Of a DNA stretch of 64,000 nt, positions 27,301 through 42,300 are shown piece after piece. The notes under the pieces are model-generated. The model searched no databases and had not been told where the DNA came from. It saw only the letters and a program-made list of their open reading frames with translations. The stretch lies in assembly GCA_036345935.2 (NCBI GenBank), contig JADWOT020000001.1, positions 3,053,088 to 3,117,087 on the forward strand, in the 5' to 3' direction. Position 1 is the stretch's first letter. Each line of letters opens with the position of its first letter. A program made the position numbers and the translations under genes. Source of the DNA: Taenia hydatigena (taxonomy: Eukaryota; Platyhelminthes; Cestoda; Cyclophyllidea; Taeniidae).

Positions 27301-30300
27301 GAGTACCGGTGAAGCACAAAAATGTGGCTGTTCGGTGTTTGGAGCGCTGACTGTTAGTGCGCTTAATAGGGCAGTTTTGGCACTTATCACCAAGTTCATT
27401 TCTACATCAACTTAAGCGCGATGTTGGTTCGGTTTATTGTTTTACTTTTTTCCTTCTCATCGCACTCCTGGCACTTTTGAGGTCGTGGAATGCATATCCG
27501 CGTGCATGCAAACGAGGCGAGGCGACGAATGACGCAGACGAGGTGGCGAGCACGCGGACGCGGACGCACACACACACGAAGCGGACAACGATGTAAACAG
27601 ACACGAGAATAGAGAACAGGAAAAAAAAACACCATATAGACATTTAGATGACCATTGTTCCCCGGATGTTGATTAAGCCGTTCTACCGCCTCCAATGGAG
27701 ACTATGGTGTCAAGCCAGATCAAAGCACCCGGGAGAGGCTGGCCTGGGCTTGCACACGCACTTGGCGAACTGAAGCTGATTTCATTAGGTCATAGGGCTC
27801 ATAAAGGAGATCCCAATCTTCAAAAGGAGACATCGGAGAATGGATACATCATAAGTGGTTTGGAAAACTTGCCATCTAGATTAATTGACCGCCAATTTAA
27901 TTCGAGTGAATCGCAATCGGTGAAGGAGGAGCGAAACAACGATGGTCTGTCCTTCTGGTTGCTTCATTTTCAATACAGGAAGGAGGACTACGATAACTAC
28001 TTCAACTAGGATCGTATAAGCCAGACTGATCGATTCTGGAGAAGCCAAGAGCACTCCTTAAGGACAAATGAACAGATTGAAGGTCTCATCTGACCACTGG
28101 GATACCATCTAGTCTTTTCAACAAGGAAATTTGATAGATTGATGGAAATACACTGAAAGGGCTGGTACCGTTGAAACGGAGAAACTCCTCGTCGTGACTT
28201 CGTTCTATCAAGCTTCTTTTGATTTAAGGAACAAGGAATACAACACCAATTAGGAGCATCCAGAACTACGCTTGAAGCGGAACGCATAGGTCCAGCCAGC
28301 AGGACACGAGCCATTCGGCCCTGAAATGAATTCTTGGAGAGTTTCACGCTCGGTATTAAGGGGACGAGTAATCGACGGGCGAGTCTCATCACCTCGTAAT
28401 CATTTCTTGCGCACCGACCGGTGTTGTCAGAACAGGAAACATTTTTATGGCCTCTATAGTTGGCCTTCGTCTGGAAAGGGTGCTGCCAGAACTCCATTTT
28501 CTAGCATGTACCTAACCAACTAGTCAGATGGCCAGATCGCGTGTCGTTCCACTTCGCACTGTCGTCTTCTGTTCTCATTGCCCGGTCAGTCACAGTCGGT
28601 CTGTCGGTCGGTCAAGTGGGCAACACCCAAACACTCCAATAACAATAAAACTAACGGACCGAAAAAGCTGTTTTTAAACAAAACGCGGACGTCGGTATTT
28701 GTCCCTTCCTTAACAAAAACAGTCGTCACCACGGAGCCAGTCGGTCAAACCGACAATGCAGACGACAAACAGTAAATGTCCGGTCTGAGAAGAGACAAAT
28801 TTAGGACCGACTTTTACGACCAAGGGAGTAGAGCAAGCGAATACCCCGATTTGCCACCTTCGTTTGGACTTCTTGTCTCTCTTCTGCAAAAAATTCGGAA
28901 TTCCGGTTAACGAGTGCATAAATTACGCGCCCCCACCGACAGTAAACGAGGCGGATGGAGATGGTGGAGGGGGAATGGAGAGGGCGAAAGAGGAAGAAAA
29001 ATTGCTCTAGTTAATTGCCTCTCTCCTTCCTTCTCACCCGGCCCCATAAAATGACGCTGTTTTTGCTGTCTGGTGGTGAGTCGAAGAGATTCTACCGCGC
29101 AAATGACGTTGAGCTTTAAGTTGATCCGCAAGTTGGGAAGATCTTTCGAGTCTATTCGCTCAATGGACTGCTTAAATGCCATCTATGGGAAAAGGGCCTC
29201 CATCGTGTCTCTCCACGCTTTCCTCCGGTAAATCTCAAGACCAATGCACCGATCAACATCGAAGCGCGGAAGACAGTCAACTAGGTCTAATTAGAGAAAT
29301 TTGAGCGACTTGATTCCTCCTTGCAAAATGCACGTTCGCTGGATTTGAACCTTCCCGGGCTACAGTGTTTCTGGAGTCGAAGAGGAGACAATCAACAGGT
29401 CTGGTTACAACATCAAGGGCTGACTGAATGCTCTTTTTTGCTCTCCTCAAGGAGGATCCGAAATTTGCGCTGTTTTCTTTCCAAAGTTTTTACTGGCATT
29501 AGTCATCCAAGTTTGGGGAGGACCTGGCGCGACGGAGCCAACAGCCAGGCCAGCTGAAAGCTGGGTCATTGCCGAAAGGGAAAGGGGCAAGGGCAAGGAA
29601 GGGGAGACAGTGGTTTAAGGGAGACGAAAGTGGGATTTGAAATATTATTTATATGTCTGAAACGGAAAATCTACCCCAAAGTCAATATTATGCTTGCTTT
29701 TCTAACCTAAGTCCGTGCGTCACACATATGTGACACTTTAATTCAACGAAAATAGAGCAGATTAAGAAAGCAAAAAAAAAGGCTAGATAGAAGAAGAGTA
29801 ATTGTATGATAAGGTGGAAAAAGGTCTGGGTGTGTTTTCAAGTCTGAATAGTTTTTATACTAAGTTGGCGCGTCACATATATGTGACAGTTTGGCTAAAA
29901 GGAAATGAAGTAAATTAAAAGCTACAAGATACTTTAGTTCAATAACCGTGCCATGATTGAATGATAAGACATATGGGCGGGATTTTCTAGCCTGAATGGG
30001 CTTTCCTACCTTAAGCTCGTGCGTCACACATACGTGACAATCCGATTAAAGGGAAATGAAGATCAAAAGTCACAACAAAAGCCGAGTGAATGGTAATGGG
30101 CGTCGCGTTTGAGCGACAAAACATCTAAATGACATATTGGCAGGAATCGTGCTAGCAAAGGTGGAAATGATCTGTCGAATGACCCTTAATTCCCTAGGAA
30201 AGAAGGACAAGTTAATGGCCAAACGACACTGCCAATTCAGGCGCAATTTAAGAAGAATGAATAAGAGTATTCATTGCCTTCCACTGCGACGTGGTCTCTT

Positions 30301-33300
30301 GTTTCATTACAATCTACTGAGTCAACCGCATTCTCCCAAAGGTCACTTGAGAACAGCCCACTTTCACATTGGCCTTACACCACAATTTACTCACAAAGTG
30401 AGTTAAACTTCTGATTCATCTCTGACTCCCAAGAGGGCTAAATATGATGCCTATAAATCAGTCAAATTCCTTTCCAACTGATGAAACAATTAAATAGAAG
30501 TAATTATGCAACAGGGGATGCAGGAGATCACATCAACAGTCAGAAGTGAAGGGAGAGAGAGGGAGAGATAAGACTGAGTGCTTCTGTCACCAGTATTATT
30601 GCTGATGGTGGAGGGTGGCGGTGGTAGTGGTGATGGCGTATGATTTCATCAGGACACCTGCCGTTGAGTGCCCCAATTAAGCCCTTATCCTGACCTGCTT
30701 ATCTCAAACCTTCCCTAATGGACAGGCACAGAGTCCACACCCACCACGCTGGATGGTGGTAGTAGACATGAGACATCCGATTGTTTCTCCGATTACCTAT
30801 TGGATTAATTTAATGGAATTAAAAAAAATTAACTTTGGGTCTAGGTTTTCCCTATTAAAATCACTGATGAGTGGAGAGGAAATCTGTCAGACCGACATAT
30901 GAAGTCCCATGTAGTCAACGTGGATGGACGCTCAAGATGGAAGAGGAGGTTTGTGAGTGGGGAATTGGATTCCTACAGACGTCGACGACAGCAGTCTGAA
31001 GAATCTTGAGGTGACGCACTAAGGTAATGCCCGTAGCAGCAACGAGGTGGCTGGACCGCTTCTACGGAGTCCGAGGTTAACCTGACCAATGACGGAGGAA
31101 GGAAGTAGGTGTCAGACAAGCTTCCAGACACCCCTCGCTCTCCCCAAAATCATGTATTAGTCAATGTCAAAACTGTTTCACCACCACCATCATTGCTTCG
31201 ACTGCTCGCAATAGCCAGTAAACAGTCCTGCGCCACTCCCTTCCATTCCAGACACCGTTAATCAAGACGACATAACAGGCAACAGTAATTGTACGTACGT
31301 GCTCCCGTGCTTTCGCGGATGGATAGTCTTCCCTTCACCAAAGCTTATAGGTCAAATTTCCTCGCGTACCCACTCACAATGCCCCGCTACAGTCGACGCC
31401 ACTTCAATTCACGGCGTACCGAGGATGGCACGCCCAGCAGCTCAACAGTGGGGCGTTCAAATAAATTGTGCCAGGGAGTTTAAAGACAGACAGCTGTATG
31501 TTGACGTCTTATTATTAGTAATTCTAGCCGAGATTGCCCCGTGCCTAGCATTCTCAATCTTCTCGTTCACAGACTGCAGCCCTCAACCTCGCCAGTCACC
31601 TCCGTGATCCGTTTGATTATGGGTCCCCGATCTTTGATCCTGCAAGCAGAACTCCAGATCAGGACAACCGCCTGTGCTGTGAAGAACTAGCTGAAAGAAC
31701 AAACGTCTATGCGGAACGGTGAAGATGGTGCTTGCAGAACATAAAGACGCCTGAGTGTCAGGTGAGGGGGCGAAGCCGGGTGACCTCGGTGAAGGTGCCC
31801 CAGTCACGGTGCCAAATCATTCTGTGCCAAAGGTGCTTTCAGCAGTTTTTACGCTGCTGGTGCTCCAGACATCATAAGAGAAAATAAAGCAAGCCCCACA
31901 AACCTTTTGACCTAGTCATCCCCTGATGCCGCTTTGGTGGTTTAATGATGGCATTCCACAGAGTGCCGACTTGGCGGTTTTTTTAATGTACCAATGTACT
32001 AGACGAGAGTATGACGAGTTTTCCCACCGACTCCTCCACTTTGGTAATGCTTGGGCATATTCAGCATTCTAGCCAATACAACAGACAAAATGCTTCCGCC
32101 AAGCAGGGAGGCAGGAAAAGAAGAACAAGCAAGAAAAAGAATAGGAGAGACAAAAGGGAGGGAGGACAGGCAGGCGGGAAGAGGATAGAAAGTAGCGCCG
32201 TCGGCGAAATGATGAATGTGTGTGGGTGCGTGCGAACGTGCGAGCGCGTTAGCTGACTGACTTGCTTGCCTACGTTACGCGCCAGCGTTCGTATGTCGGG
32301 GAAAAAGGCAAGAGGGACGAGAAAAGGCGGAAGAAGAAGAAGAAGAAGAAGAAGAAGCAACACAGCAGCTTCTACAGTAGTAAAGGTGGATAAAAAGTTG
32401 CGTTGGGCTTAGCGGAACTACAGCTACAAAAAGCGCAGCGGACAAGAGGAAAGCGAAGCAGGTATGGCCTACTCTCCTGCTGCTACCGCTCTGTTTGATT
32501 GTCGACTGATTGGCAACCGTAATTCCGACACAGGGGAGACAAGATCCGGCAGCTTCGCGATAGACGGTAGAACCGATCACGGACTTATTGCCGGTTTTAG
32601 GGAATGGGTGGAAAGGTCTTACTGGCCCTCAACGGATCCGATTTTCTCCACAGTGAGATGTAGCTCTGCTGATGGGAATCCTATGCTACTTGTCTCTGAA
32701 TTCCTGGAGGCACTTCCAGCCTCATTGCCTTGGTAATGGCGCCAGAGGTAACTCAGGCTCATGCAACTCTTCGCCATTATATCTTCAAATTGAACAGTTA
32801 GGTGAGAAGCTCAACACCTTTTGATGGGGAAATGAGGTGACTGAGGTGACCAACTGGAGGGTGGGAAGATTGCGCCTTGGCTATGAAGTGTCGGGAAACC
32901 AAAATATGCACTTTTTGGTGACTCAGTCCTATGAGCTATAAGTAGTATGTGCTAAAGAAAGGGAGGACAATACATTCCATTCATCATGCCATCCCCATCC
33001 CACCTCCCCAACTTTCTAGCGTACACACGAATACAGAACGGAAAAGGAATGGTGGAATCACTGCCCTCCAGAACGTCATCTGATTGGTCTGTTGAAGACG
33101 AGAGAGAAGCAACTATTGGGTGGTAGAAGTGACAGTTGTGGGCACCAGTAGGGTAGCGGGTTATGGCGACCAGTTCGCCAATTTCAACCGCCTTAAATAA
33201 ACTTCATTTTTTCAGGTCTTTTCACACACGCACGCGCACACCTGAAGAGGCCAGAGGTGATGCCTAGGTGGATGGGACTGCATAAACAAGGCTGTAGAGA

Positions 33301-36300
33301 GCGTCAGTTTACTGAGTGCATGCTAATGTGCTAGTCTTAATGGGGCCTAAGATAACCCGAACAAACAATCCGCAACCTGGATCGCAATAAACCTAATTTA
33401 ATCAACGGTCTGTGCGAAAATTCGGTGTACACCTTTTGAGAACCCATGTTACGACGGGCTGGGAATAACCTCTCCGTAAGCCTCTAATCTCATGGATGCC
33501 CCTTTTATTTGACAACGGTTCATCTTCCCCCGAGGTGAGAAAGAAAGAGGATTAGTTGAGCGCCAAACTGCGCATTTTCAGTGTGGAGTCATGGCACTAA
33601 CACAGGCCATTGGTGGGATCGCAGAGGTGAACCAATTAATCAATCAATCACCATCCTGAGGTGCCTTTTATGATTTCACACCTAACAGATCTTTTTGCGA
33701 CCGAGTACTGTGATAAAAAAGGCGGATCGCATACTCTCACATTGAGATTGGTTAAGAAGGTTCGAGCGTCACATATGCGTGACGGGGGTGAAATCGATCT
33801 CCAAAATCAGCATTGTAAGGTGCTCATGTTTAGAGTGGAAACATGACTCTCGAGAGAGGCCATTTGTGAGGGCAGGATCGTGGGAGAGTTGGGCCTACAG
33901 GTGAATGAAACGTCCTCCTCCCATCTCGAATATTGCGTCGTTACTGCGGCATGTCACTGCACCGCAAGTGGCGCCACGAATGCTGCTGCTTATGGGCGTT
34001 GGATACTAAAAGACCACATTTTACACCTAGCAATTCTGATACCTATGTTGTGGAAACACCCAAGCGGTCTGCAAGCAGTGACGGAGGTTTGGTGTGAAAA
34101 AAGATGGCCACGAACACACCCACACACACACACACACACAGGCACACGCACACACACAGGCACAACAAATCCGCCAAGCGAGAATGATAGCGAGACAAAA
34201 GTTGTTAACAAAGTGGTGGAAATATGGGAGGCCTTTGTGGGTGTTACAAGAGAAACAGATCCATTGAACGAAAAGATGAGAAGGGAAGGGAGGAGGAACC
34301 GATAAAAATTATGCCAATTTCCAGTTTAATGAATCTCACTAATCGAGTAGGTGTGCCTTCGAGTCCAAATTAGCCAATTTGCGAGCGAACGGGCCACAAA
34401 AATTACACCAATCGCGATAGGCTGATGAGTCGCCAAGGCATCTGTCTACTGTATTAACTTAATCGTATAAAGGAAGCGAAAGAGGAAGCCTTTGAATCCG
34501 ACATTAGACGAGTACTTTCCGTAGGGAAAAGAGGGCACCGAACGCATCACAACCAATCAAATCCATCATTTTGAGAGGTGAAGAGGGCACCAAGTTGATG
34601 GACAAGTTTTCGGAGAAAGCGCTCCCAGAGAGAGGACTTTCCCAATCTCCGTTGAAGCAGAGGAACAGACGGATAAGTAGTTTAAAATCTCCAAATTTAT
34701 AAAAAAGTGCGTATAGGGGATCGGAGCTTTCTGGGTTATTGTGGAGTGGCAGTGGTGCTACCAAAAGTAGCACGACAAGCCGTCCACTCGATGAAATGAG
34801 GCGGATGAGCTTAAAAGGAAGGCCATTTTGGAAGGTGGGCGAGACCTCGACACGACACTTTAAGTGCCCATTACGTCAGTAGATTGATGTGTCTCGAGGA
34901 GTCACCCAATTCACCAACTCCGCTTACCCCGCCTCGCCTCTTGGGACTCAGAGAGGCGACCGATACATCCATTTGGTCGGTTTAGGACGCCAGACACCGG
35001 GTTGTACAAATATTGCCTCAAATGGTTCAAAAACAGTACCAAAGGGAGACTAGAAATGTAAGGGCAATTTTTAATTCTAAAAACAAAAAGTAAAAAGCGA
35101 TAAAGAATCTTCAAACCTCCCCTTCGCTCCACTCAACTGCACAACTTCAAACGCCCAAACAATGCGGTGAAGGACATCCAATAGAGAAAAAAGGAAAGCC
35201 CAAGAGCACACACCCAAGTCGTCCGTGCAGGAGAATAAAGAGAGCTTAAATAATACGCTTAGCAAAAATAAAGATTTCTAGACTTAAAAAGAGACATTTA
35301 ATGACGTTTTTATAATCAACCAAATGTAGTTGATGCCTCAACCTTCACTAACCCAAAGGGAGAGTCCAAACAGGTGACAGAGAACAATAAAAGCATGACT
35401 TGAAGGCAATTATTTTGAAGAAAATGAAAAGCAAAAACCAGAATTTAAGTTAACTCGTAGTCGTCACTTACCACGCTCCATCGATGTGGGAGAGATTTTC
35501 CTCTGTGTGAGCACCACTGGAGAGGCTGTGATGCTCCGAGTCTTGCATGGAGACTGGGGCAAAAGAGACGTGGTAGGGGTTGGGAGGTACCCGCGCAAAT
35601 CCTCCCTGTGGCGGCGAGCAGTACTCATACTTGGGGCTGGAAATGCGGACCCACAAGGGAGATAAAAACATTAAAAATAAAGTGAAGCCACCGAAGTTGG
35701 ACGGGAGAGGAGGGCAAATTTGGGCATTAAAGTATGCGAGAGAGGTGGAGTGAACACCGTGGCTCTTCTAACTCTGTCGAGGATTGCTTGTTCGGCCATA
35801 CAATCATCGCAGCCTGAATCATCATGACAGCAACTGATTGTACGGTAGGAGTAGTGCTTACAACCCCATGGCCGAGGCTGCAGATGAGGAGGTAGTTAGT
35901 TGCCTCCCTCTCCTAGTAGGCGATTTTAATCACGCAACTGAGTCACGCGCCACTTGGGAGAGACCATGAGCCGAAAGTTGCCCGCGGCGGTGGCGGTGGA
36001 CGCATGAGTTTCGGCCTACGCGTGATTTAGCACCGCCATCACCACGACTAGTCCTGTCTGTATGCCACTTGATGCGGCCGCAGGGTACTAGCTCAAGTGA
36101 CCCTCCGTTCTCTCACAGCATCAATCAGAACAGGCTTATTCTCGCCAGAGGTGGCAGGGAGAAAAACAGGGGAGCTTCATATCAATCAGGCCAGTGTTTA
36201 TTGGTCTTCAAAGAGGTTACCAAGGCAAAGTGTACACATAAGTGGCAAAATTGTTGAAGCGGGAGTAATAACTTAGTCTCCCATTAGACAAAGAAACGGT

Positions 36301-39300
36301 GTGTACATTTTTCCCCGTGCTTGCTGGTGATCCAACTTCTATGCTGCTGGGCTTTTAGTGATTAGGAGAACATTCATGAGGCTTTACAGGTGGAACTTCT
36401 GGGAGGTCACACTAAGCCACGGTAGAGTCGGTGGTGACACCCTCAGACAACAACCAGACGTCCAGCCTGAAATGGTGCCACAATCTCGACAACATTGAAG
36501 TAGTGGGTGAAACACCTGTCCAATCCTAGATTCACGATCTTTGACGCTTGATTGAAACGCAAACTTCTCGGTGGGAAGGTTTGGAGTAGCGATTAAGCAT
36601 AAAACTTCGTAATCGGAAGAAGTTGGTGCATGCGAGGTGTGTAGAAAGGCAGCTGCACGATTTTCATTGGTGCGGGTGAGGAAGCAAGGCAAGGTGTCCT
36701 ACCAGGGGATGATTCAGCCGTACCGACAAGTGGTCCTTTGCCGAGGCTGCATTGCAGGTATTCGAGCTAATCACCTTGATATTAGTCTGTGTGTGTGTGT
36801 GTGTATTTGTAGACAGGAGGAGGTATGTGCAAATTTTGGATGCAATTTAGCCCTCCTTGAAGTGTGATTCATTCCGGCTTGATGTGAACACCATCTCCGA
36901 TCGGCCGCAGAACCTCCGGTTCTCCCGCACAAATAAAAAAAAAATGTACATTTAGCTAGCTCAGCAGATTCTCGATTTCATTACTCCGGAAAAAAAGGGG
37001 GAAAGGGCAACACTCAAGGAGGCAGCACTCTATCCACAAAAGTTCCAAACGCCAGGTGAATATGAACGCCACAAAGAAGCAAGTAGCAGCATTTTCGCGT
37101 TGTAAACATTGGCGGGAAATTTGCCGACAAACACGCACCATGTGTCCATCAATGCAAGAGTTTTTTTCCTTTTCTCTGGCCATCACCCTACCTACCCCCT
37201 CTCCTACTCCCTCATTAGCTACCGCCTCCAGTGCATCTTGTGCATAATTCTCCGTTACATAAGCAGCTCCGGTGACAGCAGTCATAGGGAGGTAGGAAAA
37301 ACAACCCTGGGAGAGGCAAATGTACCTAAGTGTAAATTAACAGCTTGCATGCGTGCAATCGTGACAGTGCGGTCGACCTTGACCCGACCAATGGCGATCA
37401 AGCACCACTTCTTGTCAAGTGCGGGCGCATAGTGGATCTCCTCGACGGCTGAATTGATTAGTCCGGGCCAAGGTAAGTCTCTATAGGTATTAGGACTTGA
37501 AGAGAGGGAGAGGAAAAAGGAGGAGGAGGCAGTTATGTGCATATCAATCAGTCCCATCGGTTTCTCTTATCTCAAGGGGAAAGACGACGTTAACCAACAT
37601 GAATCAGGATAAACACAGTCGGTCAAAATCCCAGATTTTGAATGGCCCCCACAACTAGGCAGCAAATGTCAAGAAAAGCACCGCTTTGGAGTCACGAATT
37701 GGATGAATCTGTGGGTGAGTTAATCGCCGGGCTAAAATTTGAAGGAGCCAATAAAATACCGCCGATAGTGGCTTGAAATACGACGGGATGAGGGTGTGTC
37801 CACCTCGCGGACGCGTAGCACGACATACAGGCGGAGAAAGTAGTGAAAGTGAGACATTTCCCTCTGACTGGCGATCCCACCGCAACGCTCCCCATGTAGG
37901 AGGCAGGTGCGCGATAGCGAATGGACGTGGAGATCTCAGAATCAAGTTATTCGGGTGACATCCAGAATCTTCCGCCTTCTCAACGAGAAATCAGTCATCT
38001 AATCGGTTAGAATAATCCGCATTGCTTATCAGAGCTGCCAAAGCATCGATTTTCGAGGCTCCTTCATGCGAGATGCGATGACGGAGTAGGAGCAGGAGAA
38101 AAAGGGCTGCGAAATGACAGGAGTAAATATGGAGAGTGAGAGCATGAGAGGCACATCGGCTCATGTCAAGTTGAGGCTTCATTAGATATGCAGTGATTGA
38201 TCCACTGGAGGTATAAAAAAGGTCTCCACACACACGTGTGCACAAGCTGTCTCGTGTCTGTATGTGTGCGCCTGTGTAGGTGAATTAAAAAGGCATTAAG
38301 AAAGAGCCTATCACTCAGGCTCTGGCTAAAGTTGGCTCATTGGCCTTCAACTAAGCGCTGCACGTCTTGATTGACAAGCACTACCTCCTGTTCAGCCTAA
38401 GTGGGTACATTTATAATACGCTGTCTAGAGTGAGCGAGCAAACGAGCGAGAGCGAGAGGGCGAGCCTAAGAATTGGTCGCAGAAGTTGACAGTAGGCATG
38501 CGATACAAGTCGGAATTGTTGAACCGGAACAAGAGACCATTAGAGTGTGCACATCCTCCTGCATCCACACACACGGACACAGAGAGAGGGAGAGACAAGT
38601 GTCAAGGCGATTACTTCCATTGCCTGCAATGCAGCCTCGGCAAAGGACCACATATCGGTATGGCTGCATCATCCACTGGTGGGACATCTTGCCTCGCTTC
38701 CACATGCACCGAATTCCCCCGATTGCGAGGTTTCGTGGTAATGAAAGACGATTGTGTTGGATTCTTCTTTCTAACCGTTCCACAGACGCTCACTCCCCCG
38801 GTGGAGCTGTAAATTGAGAATGGTGAGAATAAGAGGCACTGATTCACCACAGTTTGGATTGACATCAACCCCATCACCGACCAATTTGGAAGCCTTACTG
38901 TTTCACGAAGGAATGTGACTACCATCTCAACCTGACTGGACTTGTCCACTGTCTATCCAGCGAGCATTGTTACTCGTAAATGATTGACTATTTGTCACCT
39001 ATCAAAGGGAGCGTTAGGGTCACACCAGCTCACAGTCAATAAAAGGTCCCGATATTGCATTAACTTCACCCTTTTCATGTTTGCCGCGTCAATACAGATC
39101 AGTTCGTAGTCAGCGCGATTGGTAACCTCCACCAAGGCTATTCCAGTTGGAATGCAAATTCACCACACCGACTTCATTCCTATCCCTTGAGCGGGTTCGG
39201 TGTACTCGACTGGTAAAAGGCGTCCACGTAGAGTGACCTCCACGATGTTGCTATGCTTTCCCACTCAAGCCGTTCCTTTATCTCGTAGTTTGCAAGCGTT

Positions 39301-42300
39301 TCTATGTGTTTTTGAGAGCCTCGCTTCCAGATCACAACACCTCCTGAAGCCAATCAAACACAAACCTGTGTAGACCGACACGTAAACGCGCTTTCAAGCT
39401 GATTATCAATGTTTTGTTGCTGCTTCATCACTCTTCAACAGAATTAGAAATACGTAAAAGTCAAAATTCTAAATGGAAACAAATTCACATCTTTCTCCCC
39501 TCCTTCCGCTGCCTCCTGTCCCCTGCCTTCCTTCTCTTCTTTGCGCACCCGCCACCACCGCCAATGATCAAAAGCGGAAGGAGAAAAACCGTGCAGGAAT
39601 TTTGAAAAGAGGTAAATTTTAATGTCACATGTTGATCAAAGGTAGAAGAAGCAGAAAAAGGAGCAAAACTAACGAAATTCCACCGGCGAAAAAGTATGCA
39701 AGTCAAACCAGAAGGCCAAATGCATAGAGTTTTTCAAAATGATGAGGCAGGCGAGCTCAAAGCCCCAAAATCCAAAGGGATTGGGGTGAAGCGAACTAGT
39801 CAGTTAATTATCCCCATGTGTGATTAATCTTATTTGAGACTCGGACAGTAATGAAGACGGTCACCCCCATCTGAACTGACCAATTCAGGTGCGGGATTAC
39901 CTCCCCAACGAGGAACAGCCCGCGTCTACTTCCCTCGGTTTATGACACACAGATATGCAAGCAACTGCGTTCAAGGGCAAAGGCACGCATCCAGCGACCG
40001 CGCCGGAAGGTTGAAGGCCCACTGGGGAGTTTCGAAGGCACTGGGACAGGCAGATAGTTAGGGTAAGCGAAGCAGATGCACGAAATTTTTTGTGCCCATT
40101 TCTCACTCATCCGCCGACTAGGGTGTGTCAAGGCCACTTCAAGCCTGGTTACTTGTTTGTTTGCAAGCGGGTTGGCCGCCTGTCCGTTCCTACATCCACT
40201 TCTTGCCTTCCTTCCTTCGCCTTCTTTGCGGGTGAAAATTCCTCCCTTCCCCCCTCCCCTTCTCTCCCTCTCTCTCGCCAAACTTGGAAACGCCCCAAAA
40301 GAGAAGCAGGTGGAAGCAAGCATCGCCAACCCCCGATTTCACCCCCAGGCTGACCTTTAGAGGGGAGTGACGTGGATGCCTGCCTTCCCTCCTCTCCCCT
40401 ACCCCTCAGTTCCGTGTCAATCAGGGGGTTGAAATGATAGCGGGAGAGGGAGAGAGAGGAGGGCAGGAGGTTCGGCTAAATCGTGGGAATTTTTTTCGCA
40501 TTTTTGTGTGCCAACACAAGCTAAATGCATGGGGTGAATCCTTCACCTCACAGCCTCACGCACTGTTTCCCGATCTTCTCCCTTTCCATACCTCTCGTGG
40601 GAGCGCATTAGTTAATCTACGTGTTATAAGAGCCTTTTTCCATAGGGCAAAACATTTTTAATAAACATATTTTTGCTGAAATGTGGAAGAACAGCGAACA
40701 AACAAGGGCACTTTGGCGGGGGTCAGCAACACATAATTGGGCATCGCTGCTTATTCAGCAGGGGCGATATAAGTAGTATCGAGCTCGACAAATGTTCAAA
40801 GGACTTTTTTTCTCAATTCAATTCCCGCCCATAAAGAAAGGGGGAGAAATTTTGTCACTGCTAATCAGTGCGCGATTCGATAAGAAACAGATGTCTCCCC
40901 TCATCCACTTTATTTCCTGCCATTTTGACCTCGGAACAGAACAAACCACCCACGTAACCACTGTCCCATTTCTGGCTAGGCTTGTACGACATGGCTGATG
41001 AAACGGAGTCCCACAACTCACTGGTGTAGGCTCAACATTGGGCGGTAACGCAAAAAACGCAGAAAAGGCCCCACAACGGGCACAAATTAACCAGGCTTTG
41101 GTCTTCTACGGGTACTAAAAAGACGTTTAACGGAAGTTGTACAGTGAATCATCTTCGTGAATTGGGGATGAATTCGACATGGATTGCAAATTAAAGGCTA
41201 AAAAGGTTAAAAAAGGTAGGACAAACAGCCCTGAAAGAGATGGATTCTAAGAAGTGGATGTTTGAAAGACGAGAATATTTCACAGTTCTCCTCCTCGCCC
41301 CTAGAGGCCGAACGGAGCGTTGCATGGAGGAAAAAGGCGGCAGAGTTAAACAAAAACACTCACCAAACAGCATCCATCCACTTCCTCTGTCCAGCTCCAC
41401 TCATTCTTCCCATGGATTTATGCTGTGCTGGTGATAGGGGGTTGCTAGGTCCCGGAATTTGTTGCTGTTGCGGAAATGGCGTCTGGCAGTGAGGACAGCA
41501 GGCGAGGTGTTGAGGCACAGGCAGTTCAGCTCTCTGAAAACGCGTCATTTGAATATTCTCCTGGGTTAGTGGCGCTGGAGGATAGCAGGTCTGTGGAGTG
41601 AGTGGGGGATAGTAGGTCACTCCCCAAGGATTCCCACTCTGACATGCGCACTGCTGTTGTAACATTGGGGGTCCGAAAAAGTAGTGGTAAGTGGCAGGTG
41701 TAGAGCTATCCCTCAAAGGCATTGGTGCCTGTCCCAACTCCCGATCCTCCTCCACTGTGGGCAAATAGGCGGTATGACGGGTGAATTCGTCCTCCGAACA
41801 CATCAAAGCAGGTTTTGGCCCCAAACCACCCTGTTGAATGTGTGTGATGAAAGCCTCGGATTTGAGGAAGGCTTGATACGCCGAGGTGCGGAGAAGGTGG
41901 CCAACTTCAGCCTGAGCCTCATCAAAGACGGTCTGATCCAGAGAGCTCTTGTGCGCTAAGCGATCGGCGATTGAGCGGCGGGTTTCTGGACGCAAACGGA
42001 CGGGGGTATGATTGCGCCGACTACGGGACGCGGCGGCAGAGGAGGGAGGCGGAACTCCGCCTGCCGAGGCGGAGGCAGAAACGGAAGTAGAGGAAGCGGA
42101 GCCGCGAATGTAGGTTTGATAGATGACCTTGATAAGTTGCAGGATCTTTTTGCGGTCAGAGGGATCAACTTTGCTGCGGAAGCCCTGAATCGCAAACCAG
42201 AAATCAAGGAGGTTCCCACAACCCTCCGATTCGAGGTAGGATTTGAAGAGGGCCACCCCCTCCCCATCGCTAAGTAAAGCATCAAAGCTCGCGGCCCACT

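Larger units (their letters stand above)
26879..35471. other. Axin intron 2
   Basis: An 8.6-kb intron. It carries the degenerate ~150-bp tandem array (29640–30130), one more palindrome copy (33778–33793), an AAG run (32331–32358) and a CA run (34113–34165). An open frame of 163 codons on the minus strand (28006–28497) has no recognisable motif. Confidence 0.65.
35637..41363. other. Axin intron 1
   Basis: A 5.7-kb intron holding a pair of inverted ~250-bp repeats (36590–36870 and 38470–38745) and pyrimidine-rich tracts near 39490 and 40200. No exon was recognised. Confidence 0.65.

Noticed and set aside
28006..28497. 163-codon minus frame in axin intron 2
   Set aside because: No domain, no splice or promoter context and a mixed composition; consistent with chance.
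41684..42277. Plus-strand frames opposite axin exon 1
   Set aside because: Shadows of the axin coding strand.
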